From positions 1 to 31,567 of the forward strand of contig DATFLL010000058.1 of NCBI GenBank assembly GCA_035267785.1: a stretch of DNA of 31,567 nt. The letters run 5' to 3'. Shown here piece after piece: positions 15,869 through 22,742 of this stretch; the first letter of the stretch is position 1; the number at the start of each line of letters is the position of its first letter. Source of the stretch: DATFLL01 sp035267785. GTDB taxonomy: Bacteria; Pseudomonadota; Gammaproteobacteria; DATFLL01. The notes beneath the pieces were generated by a model. The model had not been told where the DNA came from and did no database searches. It saw only the letters and a program-made list of their open reading frames with translations. A program made the position numbers and the translations under genes.

Positions 15869-16384
15869 ATGGTCTTCGCCTACTATAACCGCCTCAATGC
15901 CGCCCAACGGCGCACCTACCGCAAGAGCGACGCCTGCACGGCGATTTCGCTGACCGACGCGACCGCGTTGCAGCCGCGCGCGAGTGCGATTGCCGAGGCA
16001 CTGCGCGGTGGGGAGCGGGCGAGCGTGCACGTCGCCAGTCAGGCCCTGGTCGATGCCATCACCGCCCAGCTGGGCGCGCCGGCGGTTCGACTGCGCGTGC
16101 TCACCAGCCGGCCGCACGACGCCGACAGTGAGCTGCACGGGCTCTACGAACCCGTGGACGGAAATCGCGCCGCCCGTATCAGCGTGTGGATGCTCACCGC
16201 CAAGCAGCGCCGCGTCGTCGCCTTCCGCACCTATCTGCGAACCCTGCTGCACGAGCTCTGCCACCACCTGGACTACGAGCTTTTCGGCCTGGACGAGTCG
16301 TTCCACACCGAAGGCTTCTACAAGCGCGAATCCAGTCTGTTCAACCAGCTCGTACCCGGTGCGCCCGCGCAGGCCGAAGCGTGA
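15869..16384 (+). CDS. Small putative zinc metallopeptidase (HExxH protein)
   Basis: 171 residues from the ATG at 15869. The zinc motif HELCH is at 128-132, followed by HLDYELFG and SFHTEGFYKRESSLF, so His146 or the nearby acidic residues may supply the third ligand. Conserved-looking N-terminus FAYYNRLNAAQRRTYRKSD and centre ELHGLYEP. No signal peptide. The frame is open upstream to a GTG at 15761, but those 36 residues look like non-coding translation, so I prefer 15869. Neither start has a strong ribosome binding site. Family unnamed to me; a peptidase role is inferred only from HExxH. It is probably downstream of, and perhaps co-transcribed with, the unknown gene at 15050. Confidence 0.75.
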   Translation: MVFAYYNRLNAAQRRTYRKSDACTAISLTDATALQPRASAIAEALRGGERASVHVASQALVDAITAQLGAPAVRLRVLTSRPHDADSELHGLYEPVDGNRAARISVWMLTAKQRRVVAFRTYLRTLLHELCHHLDYELFGLDESFHTEGFYKRESSLFNQLVPGAPAQAEA

Positions 16385-16396
16385 TCCCGCCGCGAC

Positions 16397-17242
16397 CTAC
16401 CAACCGAAGACCACGCCCTCGAGCAGCTTGTTCAGGCCATTGAAGTCCGCCGGATTGGCGGGGATGAAGTGCTTGGCCTTGCCGCCGAAGCGCTTGACCA
16501 GGGCCCGCGTGGCGGCGATCCCGGCCGGGTCCTGCGTCAGGCCCTTGATCATCTTGTCCATCTGGGCATCGGAGATGCGCTTGCTCACCGTGATGGCCTG
16601 GTTCGGGTAGTCGCCGCTCTTGAAGATCACCTTGGTCGCGGCCTTCTCCTTGGCATCGAATTTCTTGTGGGCGAACTCGGTACGCAGCACCCCCGCGACG
16701 CACTCGCCGCTTTGGTTAAAGGCCTGGAGCACCTTCGGCGGCCCACCGCGGATTCCGCGGATCACCGGCTGGCGGGCCGGATTGGGATATTGGCTGATGA
16801 GAATCATGGTCAACAGGTTCGGCGGCGGCAGGGTACATATCTGTTTGCCGATGAGGTCGTTGAGCTGGTTGATGTTCTTGTCATCGGCATGGGTGAACAG
16901 GATGAACCGCAGCTGGCCGGGGAGTCGCAAGGCCACACGGTTGCCCAGGTGGACCATGCGCCAGGAGGCAAAATGCGGCCCGTCGAAGACAACGTCGTAT
17001 TTATCCTGGCGCATGTCGCGCTGATAGACCAGCCAGTTGGACGGGTGCTGGTAGACGACCTTCGTTCCCCAGAGCTTGGTCAGGTAGGCGGCGATGGGCC
17101 CGTAGAATTTCTGGCCGGCGGCGGGCGTCTCCCGCGGGGGCGAGGTCAGGATCAAGTCCGCGGCAGCGGGACCCGAGATGGATAGGAGCAGGCAGAGCCC
17201 AATGAGCGAGGCCGGCGTGCGCCAGCGGGTAACGATAGGCAT
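16397..17242 (-). CDS. PhnD-like periplasmic phosphate/phosphonate-type binding protein, orphan
   Basis: A 281-residue protein. The signal peptide (hydrophobic LIGLCLLLSISG, cut near AAADLI) is followed by a PhnD-type fold: TSPPRETPAAGQKFYGPIAAYLTKLWG, KYDVVFDGPHFASWRM (about 80-95), and late QAITVSKRISDAQMDKMIKGL. The family binds phosphonate, phosphite or other ligands for ABC import, and some members feed signalling proteins instead. No permease or ATPase gene is in the window, so its partner is unknown. The ATG at 17242 is fixed by a textbook AGGAGG site (complement at 17253-17258). An earlier in-frame start at 17293 is less likely. It is divergent from the 580-residue protein gene at 17571. 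Confidence 0.85.
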   Translation of the reverse strand: MPIVTRWRTPASLIGLCLLLSISGPAAADLILTSPPRETPAAGQKFYGPIAAYLTKLWGTKVVYQHPSNWLVYQRDMRQDKYDVVFDGPHFASWRMVHLGNRVALRLPGQLRFILFTHADDKNINQLNDLIGKQICTLPPPNLLTMILISQYPNPARQPVIRGIRGGPPKVLQAFNQSGECVAGVLRTEFAHKKFDAKEKAATKVIFKSGDYPNQAITVSKRISDAQMDKMIKGLTQDPAGIAATRALVKRFGGKAKHFIPANPADFNGLNKLLEGVVFGW

Positions 17243-17570
17243 TCTTATTGTTCCTCCTGGGGGCGCCTGCCGAGCCCGTCGGCCGACACCCAATCTTATC
17301 GATCCGGTGCAATCGTGGTGGTGCAGCTACCCCAATGTATCGGATGCAACATTTGGATTCTGTAACGGCGGCCTGATTTGATCGGCGGTATGGCCCCGCG
17401 AGTCGGAGACGATCAGCAAAAACCTTACTCGACGAAGGGCGATACGATCATCTCGACTCGATGTACGAGCGAACGGCAGGCCGGGCGCCACTGGCACAAG
17501 TGCTCGTTTTGTAATACTTTTCAGCTAGGGCCCGGATCGGTCCGATACCAATAATAACATCGTCCACCAC
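17243..17570. promoter_or_regulatory. Divergent intergenic region, promoters for both flanking genes
   Basis: 328 bp, more AT-rich than its surroundings, between the leftward PhnD-like gene and the rightward PilZ-like gene. It must carry both promoters. For the rightward gene, an extended -10-like TGTAATACT occurs at 17510-17518, but no matching -35 is clear. An imperfect inverted repeat CCAATGT (17332-17338) / ACATTTGG (17349-17356) could be an operator. I see no gene in it. Confidence 0.4.
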
Positions 17571-19313
17571 ATGCAACTTCCCGAGCTCAGACTGCCCGTG
17601 CGCGGCCACGGCTTACGTCCGCGCGCACCCACGCGCCCGCGCGAGCTCGCCCGCTGGGCCGAGTCGCTGCCCCAGGGCGACGGCGAGCGTACGGCCGCCG
17701 AGGTACTAGAGCGGCTTCGCTCGCTGAATCTCCACAGCTACGGCCCGCATCAGCGAGCCATGCTGATGGCGGTCGTGCGGCCGCTCGCCGAGGATGTCCT
17801 GGCCGGCCTGCGCCGCCCATTGCTCGGCGCCTCCGTGCCGCTGGACGCGCGCCGGCGACGCGCCGCGAGCGACATTCAGCAGATACTCGAAGAGCTGGCC
17901 CACGCCGAGAAGCTCATCATCAGCGCACTGGCTGTGCAAAGGCGCCTTCGGCCGAGCGACCTGGAACTGCTCAAGGAGGCCACCTATGGGGCGGTCGCGT
18001 ACCTCGCACACCGACTGCTCGAGTGTTATGGCGTCTATGCGAACGAACCGCCGGGCGTGTGGCGTGAGCTCCATCAGCTGTTCCGCTTCGCCGAAGCACA
18101 TGACCTGCACACGGACCTGATCGAGGGTATCGATGCGAAAGCGTCCCCGTCAGTGGGTCGCTGCATCGAGCATGCCTATAAACGCATCGTGCTGCTGGCC
18201 ATCGCCGAGCCCTATCACCTGATGGCCGGCGAGGCGGCCGAGCTTTACAAGGTGCTGGAAGCCTGGGCCGGGGGTTGTCAGATGCTGCCGCTGGGTGGCC
18301 TGCCGCCCAACGGCGAGTTTGTTATCGACTTCGCCGTCGACATGGCCCCGCGGTTTGTCTCCCGCGACCTTCTGGTCAGGCCGGTGGCCGGGCGCATACT
18401 CGATATCACCGAGCCGAAGGCGGCACTGGAGTCGGTGGTCCGGCAGCTCCTGCGCCGGCGCGGCGCCAACGGCCAGAGCGAATGCATCGGCTTGGCCGAA
18501 CGCCAGCGTCGCGACATGTTCATGCGCCTGAGCGACGCCTGGGCCGGGAACCCCTCACGGCACTCGCCTCGTCACCCGCGGCAGGCCGAGCTTCAGGTCG
18601 CGATCGGACTCAACGCCTGCCACTATCAGATATCCGCCGGCGCCCCCTTCACCCCCGAGATGGACGCACTCAAGATCGCGACCTCCATGCGCCATCCAGG
18701 GATGGCCCATGGCTCCGCCCGCCCGCGGGAAGAGGAAACGCCGCACGGTTCGTTCGCGCAGGCCTATCGAGACGCACTGGAAAAGGACAGGCGCCACCAA
18801 CCCCGCAAACCCTATGAGCCCCAATCCTGTCTGCAGATCAACCAAAGTGGCGACGGGATCGGGCTGCGCCGCCCGCTCGGTGGGGCAGTCCCGGTCAGTG
18901 TCGGCGAATTGGCGGCTTACCGCCGCGCCGGGGCGAGCGGCACCGCCTGGCGTATCGGCGTCATCCGATGGCTGCACGCAGAGGGTGAGGGCGCGCTGGA
19001 GATGGGGATCAGAAATCTCGCGAATCGTGCGATGGCGGTGGGCGTCAAGGGGCTCGCGGGGATCGGCGCCGGTGGCGGCTACTTCCGCGGATTGCTGCTG
19101 CCGCCCATAGCGGCCGGGTCCAGCCAGGCCACTCTGCTCACACCGGCCTCCATCTTCGACGTCGGCAGTGTGCTTCAGGTAATCGACCGCCGTCAGCTCC
19201 GTCGCCTGCAACTGACCCGCATCGTTCTGTCCACCCGCGCCTTCAGCGAGTTCGAATTCCGCCCCGCCGGCAACGGTCAGCCCCCCGCCCACACGGGCGC
19301 ATCCGCATTCTGA
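17571..19313 (+). CDS. Large uncharacterised protein with possible C-terminal PilZ-like domain
   Basis: A 580-residue protein without signal peptide or membrane segments. Residues 1 to about 390 look helical and match nothing I can name. The C-terminal region has RHQPR (408-412, an RxxxR), NQSGDG (424-429, an NxSxxG) and a strand-rich stretch WRIGVIRWLH ... LEMGIRNLA. This is the order of elements in PilZ c-di-GMP-binding domains. The gap between RxxxR and NxSxxG is only 11 residues, shorter than in typical PilZ domains, so binding is uncertain. Large proteins with a helical N-terminus and divergent PilZ end occur in gammaproteobacteria. The ATG at 17571 has no obvious ribosome binding site. 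It is a single gene, divergent from the PhnD-like gene and 122 bp upstream of the sigma factor. Confidence 0.75.
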   Translation: MQLPELRLPVRGHGLRPRAPTRPRELARWAESLPQGDGERTAAEVLERLRSLNLHSYGPHQRAMLMAVVRPLAEDVLAGLRRPLLGASVPLDARRRRAASDIQQILEELAHAEKLIISALAVQRRLRPSDLELLKEATYGAVAYLAHRLLECYGVYANEPPGVWRELHQLFRFAEAHDLHTDLIEGIDAKASPSVGRCIEHAYKRIVLLAIAEPYHLMAGEAAELYKVLEAWAGGCQMLPLGGLPPNGEFVIDFAVDMAPRFVSRDLLVRPVAGRILDITEPKAALESVVRQLLRRRGANGQSECIGLAERQRRDMFMRLSDAWAGNPSRHSPRHPRQAELQVAIGLNACHYQISAGAPFTPEMDALKIATSMRHPGMAHGSARPREEETPHGSFAQAYRDALEKDRRHQPRKPYEPQSCLQINQSGDGIGLRRPLGGAVPVSVGELAAYRRAGASGTAWRIGVIRWLHAEGEGALEMGIRNLANRAMAVGVKGLAGIGAGGGYFRGLLLPPIAAGSSQATLLTPASIFDVGSVLQVIDRRQLRRLQLTRIVLSTRAFSEFEFRPAGNGQPPAHTGASAF

Positions 19314-19398
19314 GGCGCGGGACGCACCACCTTCGGCCCTGAGCTGTCACACTATTCCCGCCTGCCCCGGGAGTTCGGCCCGTGCCCGCCGCCGGGGC

Positions 19399-19426
19399 GG
19401 AACCTTCTGGCCGCCGATAGCGTGTT
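19399..19426 (+). promoter_or_regulatory. Candidate ECF-sigma-type promoter of the sigma factor gene
   Basis: GGAACC at 19399-19404 resembles the GGAAC -35 element of many ECF promoters, and CGTGTT at 19421-19426, 16 bases later, resembles a CGT-type -10 element. It lies directly before the sigma gene, consistent with autoregulation. If real, transcription would begin within a few bases of the ATG at 19436, giving a leaderless message or favouring a later start. Confidence 0.4.
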
Positions 19427-19435
19427 ACTGACTGT

Positions 19436-20041
19436 ATGCGTCGATCATCTCCTTTTCGCCGCGGGACCGCCCCGCCGCACGAGCGCCCCGCCGGCCAGGG
19501 CCAGGTGGAGGCCTTCGAGCGCGTCGTGGCACCGCAGGTCGACTCGCTGTACCGTCTTGCCTACCGACTGACGGGCCACCGTCACGACGCTGAAGACCTG
19601 GTCCAGGATCTGCTGGTGCGTCTCTATCCGCGCTGCGCGGAGCTTGCGAATCTGGACGAACCGCGTACCTGGCTGGCCCGCTCCCTGTACAACCTCTTTG
19701 TCGACGGCCTGCGCAGCCGCCAGCGCTCGCCCATCGGGTTGGCCGATTACAGCTCCGAGGAGCTGCTCGGTTCCATGGCCGACACCACGGCCACGCCAGA
19801 GATGCGAACCGAACAGCATCTGCTGGAACGGCGTCTGGTCGAGGCCCTGGCCACCCTCAACGAAGACCAACGGCTGGTCGTCGCCCTGCACGACATGGAG
19901 GGCTACACCCTGACCGAACTGGAGCACATCCTCGCCACGCCGTTGGGCACGCTTAAGTCGCGCCTGCACCGGGCCCGCGAATCGCTGAAGAAGCATCTGC
20001 GCGCGGAACCTTTTGCCCCGGCCCAGCGTGTTAACGCATAG
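19436..20041 (+). CDS. ECF-family RNA polymerase sigma factor
   Basis: A 201-residue protein. Region 2 includes LYRLAYRLTGHRHDAEDLVQDLLVRLY (about 39-65), the polymerase-binding and -10-reading part. Region 4 closes the protein (LATLNEDQRLVVALHDMEGYTLTELEHIL, then GTLKSRLHRARESLKKHL), the -35-reading helix-turn-helix. There is no region 3, as in ECF sigmas. The ATG at 19436 lacks a ribosome binding site. A GTG at 19505 (VEAFERVV) gives a 178-residue protein of more typical length and is a real alternative. The anti-sigma gene follows after 11 bp, so activity is presumably held by the membrane anti-sigma factor and released by an envelope signal. Confidence 0.93.
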   Translation: MRRSSPFRRGTAPPHERPAGQGQVEAFERVVAPQVDSLYRLAYRLTGHRHDAEDLVQDLLVRLYPRCAELANLDEPRTWLARSLYNLFVDGLRSRQRSPIGLADYSSEELLGSMADTTATPEMRTEQHLLERRLVEALATLNEDQRLVVALHDMEGYTLTELEHILATPLGTLKSRLHRARESLKKHLRAEPFAPAQRVNA

Positions 20042-20052
20042 AGGTCACCGCC

Positions 20053-20736
20053 ATGAACTGCGTCCATATCTCAGCCCTGCTCGATGACTATGTCGACGGC
20101 CTTCTCGGCCCGGCCGAATACGAGGCCGTCACACGGCATGTGCAGGATTGCGGCGAGTGCCGCAAGGCACTGGAGGAGACGCAGCGTCTCATTGGCGCCC
20201 TGCGCCAGATGCCGGTCCCGGCACCGAGCGCGGATCTTGCCAGTCGCGTGTTGAAGCGGGCCCGGGACGCATCGCAGGCACAAAGGCAGACGCCCCGCCG
20301 CTGGGGATTCGCGGCCGGATTCACCACTGCGGCGGCGGCCGGGTTGACACTGTGGCTGGTCACCGCCTGGTGGCCGGGGCCCAAGGCACCGGCGGTTGCG
20401 CCGGACGTCGGTGCAGTCGCACTGACCGCGCACGAGGTCCGACCGGTGAGCCTGGCATTCAACGCGCCGTCGGATATCCGGGCCGTGACCTTCTCGCTCG
20501 AGCTGCCACCCGGCGTACAGCTCCAAGGCCACCCGGGTGAGCGCAGCATCGTCTGGCAAGGCCGGCTGACCAAGGGACGCAATGTGCTGCACCTGCGGTT
20601 GATTGCGCAAGATAGCGCGGGGGGCGAGCTCATCGCCCGCATCCGCCACCGCGACAAGGCCAAGACGTTCCGGATCCGGCTGCGGGTCCGGACGCCGCGC
20701 ACCGGCGGCGCCTTGGCCGGCGCGCAGCTCGGTTGA
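20053..20736 (+). CDS. Zinc-finger transmembrane anti-sigma factor
   Basis: A 227-residue protein. The N-terminal ZAS/zf-HC2 type domain has His29, Cys33 and Cys36 in HVQDCGEC (HxxxCxxC), with Cys3/His5 available as further ligands. One membrane segment follows (about residues 92-115, GFAAGFTTAAAAG then LTLWLVTAWW). After it comes a periplasmic beta-rich domain (about 130-220: VSLAFNAPSDIRAVTFSLELPPGV ... NVLHLRLIAQDS), which could be the sensor. It should hold the ECF sigma factor encoded 11 bp upstream at the membrane. A GAGGTCACCGCC leader provides the ribosome binding site. No RsiW-like cleavage site can be picked out by eye. Confidence 0.88.
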   Translation: MNCVHISALLDDYVDGLLGPAEYEAVTRHVQDCGECRKALEETQRLIGALRQMPVPAPSADLASRVLKRARDASQAQRQTPRRWGFAAGFTTAAAAGLTLWLVTAWWPGPKAPAVAPDVGAVALTAHEVRPVSLAFNAPSDIRAVTFSLELPPGVQLQGHPGERSIVWQGRLTKGRNVLHLRLIAQDSAGGELIARIRHRDKAKTFRIRLRVRTPRTGGALAGAQLG

Positions 20737-20778
20737 AGCGCCGATGCGGGCGGTGATGGTCAGATAAACAAAAGGCGT

Positions 20779-20796
20779 GCACCGCAGCAGCGGTGC
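20779..20796 (+). other. Short inverted repeat between anti-sigma and acidic protein genes
   Basis: GCACCG (20779-20784) and CGGTGC (20791-20796) form a 6-bp stem with loop CAGCAG, in the 101-bp gap before the next gene. It has no U-tract. It could be a weak 3'-end structure of the sigma/anti-sigma message or a leader element of the next gene. Confidence 0.3.
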
Positions 20797-20837
20797 CGAA
20801 CGGCGCAAACACTCAAGCTTAAACTGAGGAGCAGGCT

Positions 20838-21206
20838 ATGAAGTCATCCAATACCTTGATCATTCTGGCGGCAGGACTACTGAGCCTGGCCGTCTCCAGC
20901 ACGGCGCTGGCCGGCGAAAGCGTCGATGACGTCACCATGCACATGCTCGACTCCAAGTCGGACACGGCGGCGGACGTCACCCAAAACATCGAGGTCCCCG
21001 ACCAGTCGCAAGTCGAGGAACATCAGCACGCCCGGGAGCACATGGACAACCACGCGCTGGACGACCACGGCGACGACATGGACAGCCAGCGCGAGCAGAT
21101 GGACGACCAGCACGAGGACGCGAACGAGGCCATTGAAGACTCCAAGGAAGACAGCCGCGACGCCATGGAGTCCACCAAGGATACCCAGCAGACACCGGAT
21201 AACTGA
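20838..21206 (+). CDS. Small exported acidic Asp/Glu/His-rich protein
   Basis: A 122-residue protein. The signal peptide (hydrophobic stretch about 7-24, probable cut after STALA) is followed by a mature part of about 97 residues that is nearly all polar. It is rich in Asp, Glu, Gln and His, with no Cys and no aromatic residue that I can find, and contains clusters such as HQHAREHMDNHALDDHGDDMD. It looks disordered or as a single polar helix, and might bind cations (inference). No lipobox, so it is soluble periplasmic or exported further. A GAGGAG site stands before the ATG. It follows the sigma/anti-sigma pair by 101 bp and is followed by a strong terminator, suggesting it is the last gene of that unit or its own unit. 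Confidence 0.78.
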   Translation: MKSSNTLIILAAGLLSLAVSSTALAGESVDDVTMHMLDSKSDTAADVTQNIEVPDQSQVEEHQHAREHMDNHALDDHGDDMDSQREQMDDQHEDANEAIEDSKEDSRDAMESTKDTQQTPDN

Positions 21207-21362
21207 TGGGGCCGAAAGGCGGGTTGCGGCCGCGGCGCAGGCATACGCCATGACAGCCGCGTCCATTGCCGGGCGAGAGTTCGGATCGCGTGTTTCGTCT
21301 GAGCGATGGCCCCGCCGCGCATAAACAGATTGCAATGACCCGACCCCAACGAGCGTCGTTTT
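21207..21362 (+). other. Untranslated stretch before the terminator
   Basis: 156 bp with no supported gene. A 24-codon frame (ATG 21250 to TAA 21324) lacks a convincing ribosome binding site. A small hairpin (AACGA 21348-21352, TCGTT 21356-21360) immediately precedes the terminator stem. I see no known riboswitch pattern. Confidence 0.35.
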
Positions 21363-21391
21363 CCCTCCCCTTTGCGGGGAGGGTTTTTTTT
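21363..21391 (+). terminator. Intrinsic terminator
   Basis: A perfect 8-bp stem (CCCTCCCC 21363-21370, GGGGAGGG 21376-21383), loop TTTGC, then eight T (21384-21391). This is a classical rho-independent terminator on the plus strand. It ends transcription 157 bp after the acidic protein gene and lies only 37 bp before the start of the TPR/barrel gene. Confidence 0.9.
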
Positions 21392-21428
21392 GTTTTCAAT
21401 ACACGGAATTGACACAGGAGCCCCAACG

Positions 21429-22742
21429 ATGCGCAGTCTTGCCCGCCTCTCGCGGCATGTCCTTCTCATACTCCTGGCCGTCGGCTCGGCGTCCGCTCTC
21501 GCCCAAACCGCGGTCCAATCCCAATTCGAGACCGGCCGACAGGCCTTCCAGGCCGGTCACTACCGCGAGGCCGTGCGGGCGTTCGAACAGGCAAGGGACG
21601 CCGGCATGAACACGCCGGCCCTGTGGTACAACCTCGGCGTGTGTTACTACCGCCTCGGCGAGTACGACAAATCCGAGTCGGCCTTCCGGCGGACCGCACG
21701 TTTCAAGGCCATGGCACCGGCCGCCTATTACAATCTCGGTTTGGTCGAGCTGCGCCGCGATCGCACCGAACAAGCCCGCAGTTGGTTCGAGCGTGCCCGC
21801 GACGACACGCAGGACGCCAAGCTGCGCACCCTCGCGTCCCACATGCTGGAGCGCATTGCGCGCGGCGAGCTCGCGCAGAGGGCCTGGACGGGTATCCTGT
21901 ACGCCGGTCTCGGCCACGATGACAACGTCACGCTGGAAAACACCGCCCTTGCCCAGGCCACCGGCAAGTCCGACACCTATGCCGAGCTCTTCGCCTCGAC
22001 CCGGGGCGTACTCAGCGGTGCCCGGCGCGACGGCGTCTTGCTCAAGGCCAATGCCTACCGGCTCAGCTACAACAATCAGACCCAGTTCGACATGACCGTC
22101 CTGACCGCGGGGCTGTATCGAACCAAACCGATCGGCGACTGGGACGGGGAAGCGGGCGCCTACTACACGCACAGCACCCTCGGCGGTCACGGCTATCTGG
22201 GCATGACGAGCCTCAGCCTGCAGGCCACGAACTATCCCTCTCGAACCACGCGCCTGCGCATTCGATACCGCTACCACCACGAGTCCGCGCTCGACAGCCG
22301 CTATAACTACCTGGATGGCAATGTGCACGACCTGCGGGCCGAAGGCCGCTGGCTGCTGGACAATGGCCGGCGTCTGCGCGCCTATTACCGCCTGGAGATC
22401 GAGAATCGCAGCGACCTGCGCACCGCCACGACATTCACCAGTGTCTCACCGACCCGGCACACCGCGCATGTCGACCTGACCGTGCCGGTGGCCGAAGGCT
22501 GGGACGTCAACGCCATGGCGGAATACCGCCGCAGCCGCTATGCCGATGCCAACGTGCTCACCACCGGCCAGAGCATCCGCCGGGAAGACGATCGCGCACG
22601 GGCGCGACTGCGCCTGACGCGCCAGTTCAACCCACGCACGGCGCTGGAACTGCAGTACACCTATACCGACAACAGCTCCAACATCGCAACCTATACCTAC
22701 TCGCGCCACGTGGTCAGCGCGGCGCTGCAGTATCTGTTCTAG
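21429..22742 (+). CDS. TPR-containing outer-membrane beta-barrel protein
   Basis: A 437-residue protein. The signal peptide (about 1-25, ending ASALAQ) is followed by TPR-like helices (FETGRQAFQAGHYREAVRAFEQ, ALWYNLGVCYYRLGEYDKSESAF, AAYYNLGLVELRRDRTEQARSWF; about 32-130). From about residue 155 on there are alternating amphipathic strands rich in Tyr and Arg, ending in the C-terminal Phe expected of an outer-membrane barrel. The N-terminal TPR plus barrel layout, and a late YTYTDNSSNIATYTYSRH segment, resemble Slam-type (DUF560) export barrels, but I assign this only by resemblance. The ATG at 21429 has an AGGAG site upstream. The 3' end overlaps the convergent DUF255 gene by 29 bp. Confidence 0.82.
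   Translation: MRSLARLSRHVLLILLAVGSASALAQTAVQSQFETGRQAFQAGHYREAVRAFEQARDAGMNTPALWYNLGVCYYRLGEYDKSESAFRRTARFKAMAPAAYYNLGLVELRRDRTEQARSWFERARDDTQDAKLRTLASHMLERIARGELAQRAWTGILYAGLGHDDNVTLENTALAQATGKSDTYAELFASTRGVLSGARRDGVLLKANAYRLSYNNQTQFDMTVLTAGLYRTKPIGDWDGEAGAYYTHSTLGGHGYLGMTSLSLQATNYPSRTTRLRIRYRYHHESALDSRYNYLDGNVHDLRAEGRWLLDNGRRLRAYYRLEIENRSDLRTATTFTSVSPTRHTAHVDLTVPVAEGWDVNAMAEYRRSRYADANVLTTGQSIRREDDRARARLRLTRQFNPRTALELQYTYTDNSSNIATYTYSRHVVSAALQYLF

Noticed and set aside
17493..17506. Sigma-54-like TGGCAC upstream of the 580-residue protein
   Set aside because: The -12 half does not fit: the bases at the required distance read CTCG and not TTGC, and the GC pair falls out of register.
21250..21324. 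24-codon frame that might be a leader peptide before the terminator
   Set aside because: No convincing ribosome binding site, unremarkable composition, and no antiterminator pairing with the downstream stem that I could find.
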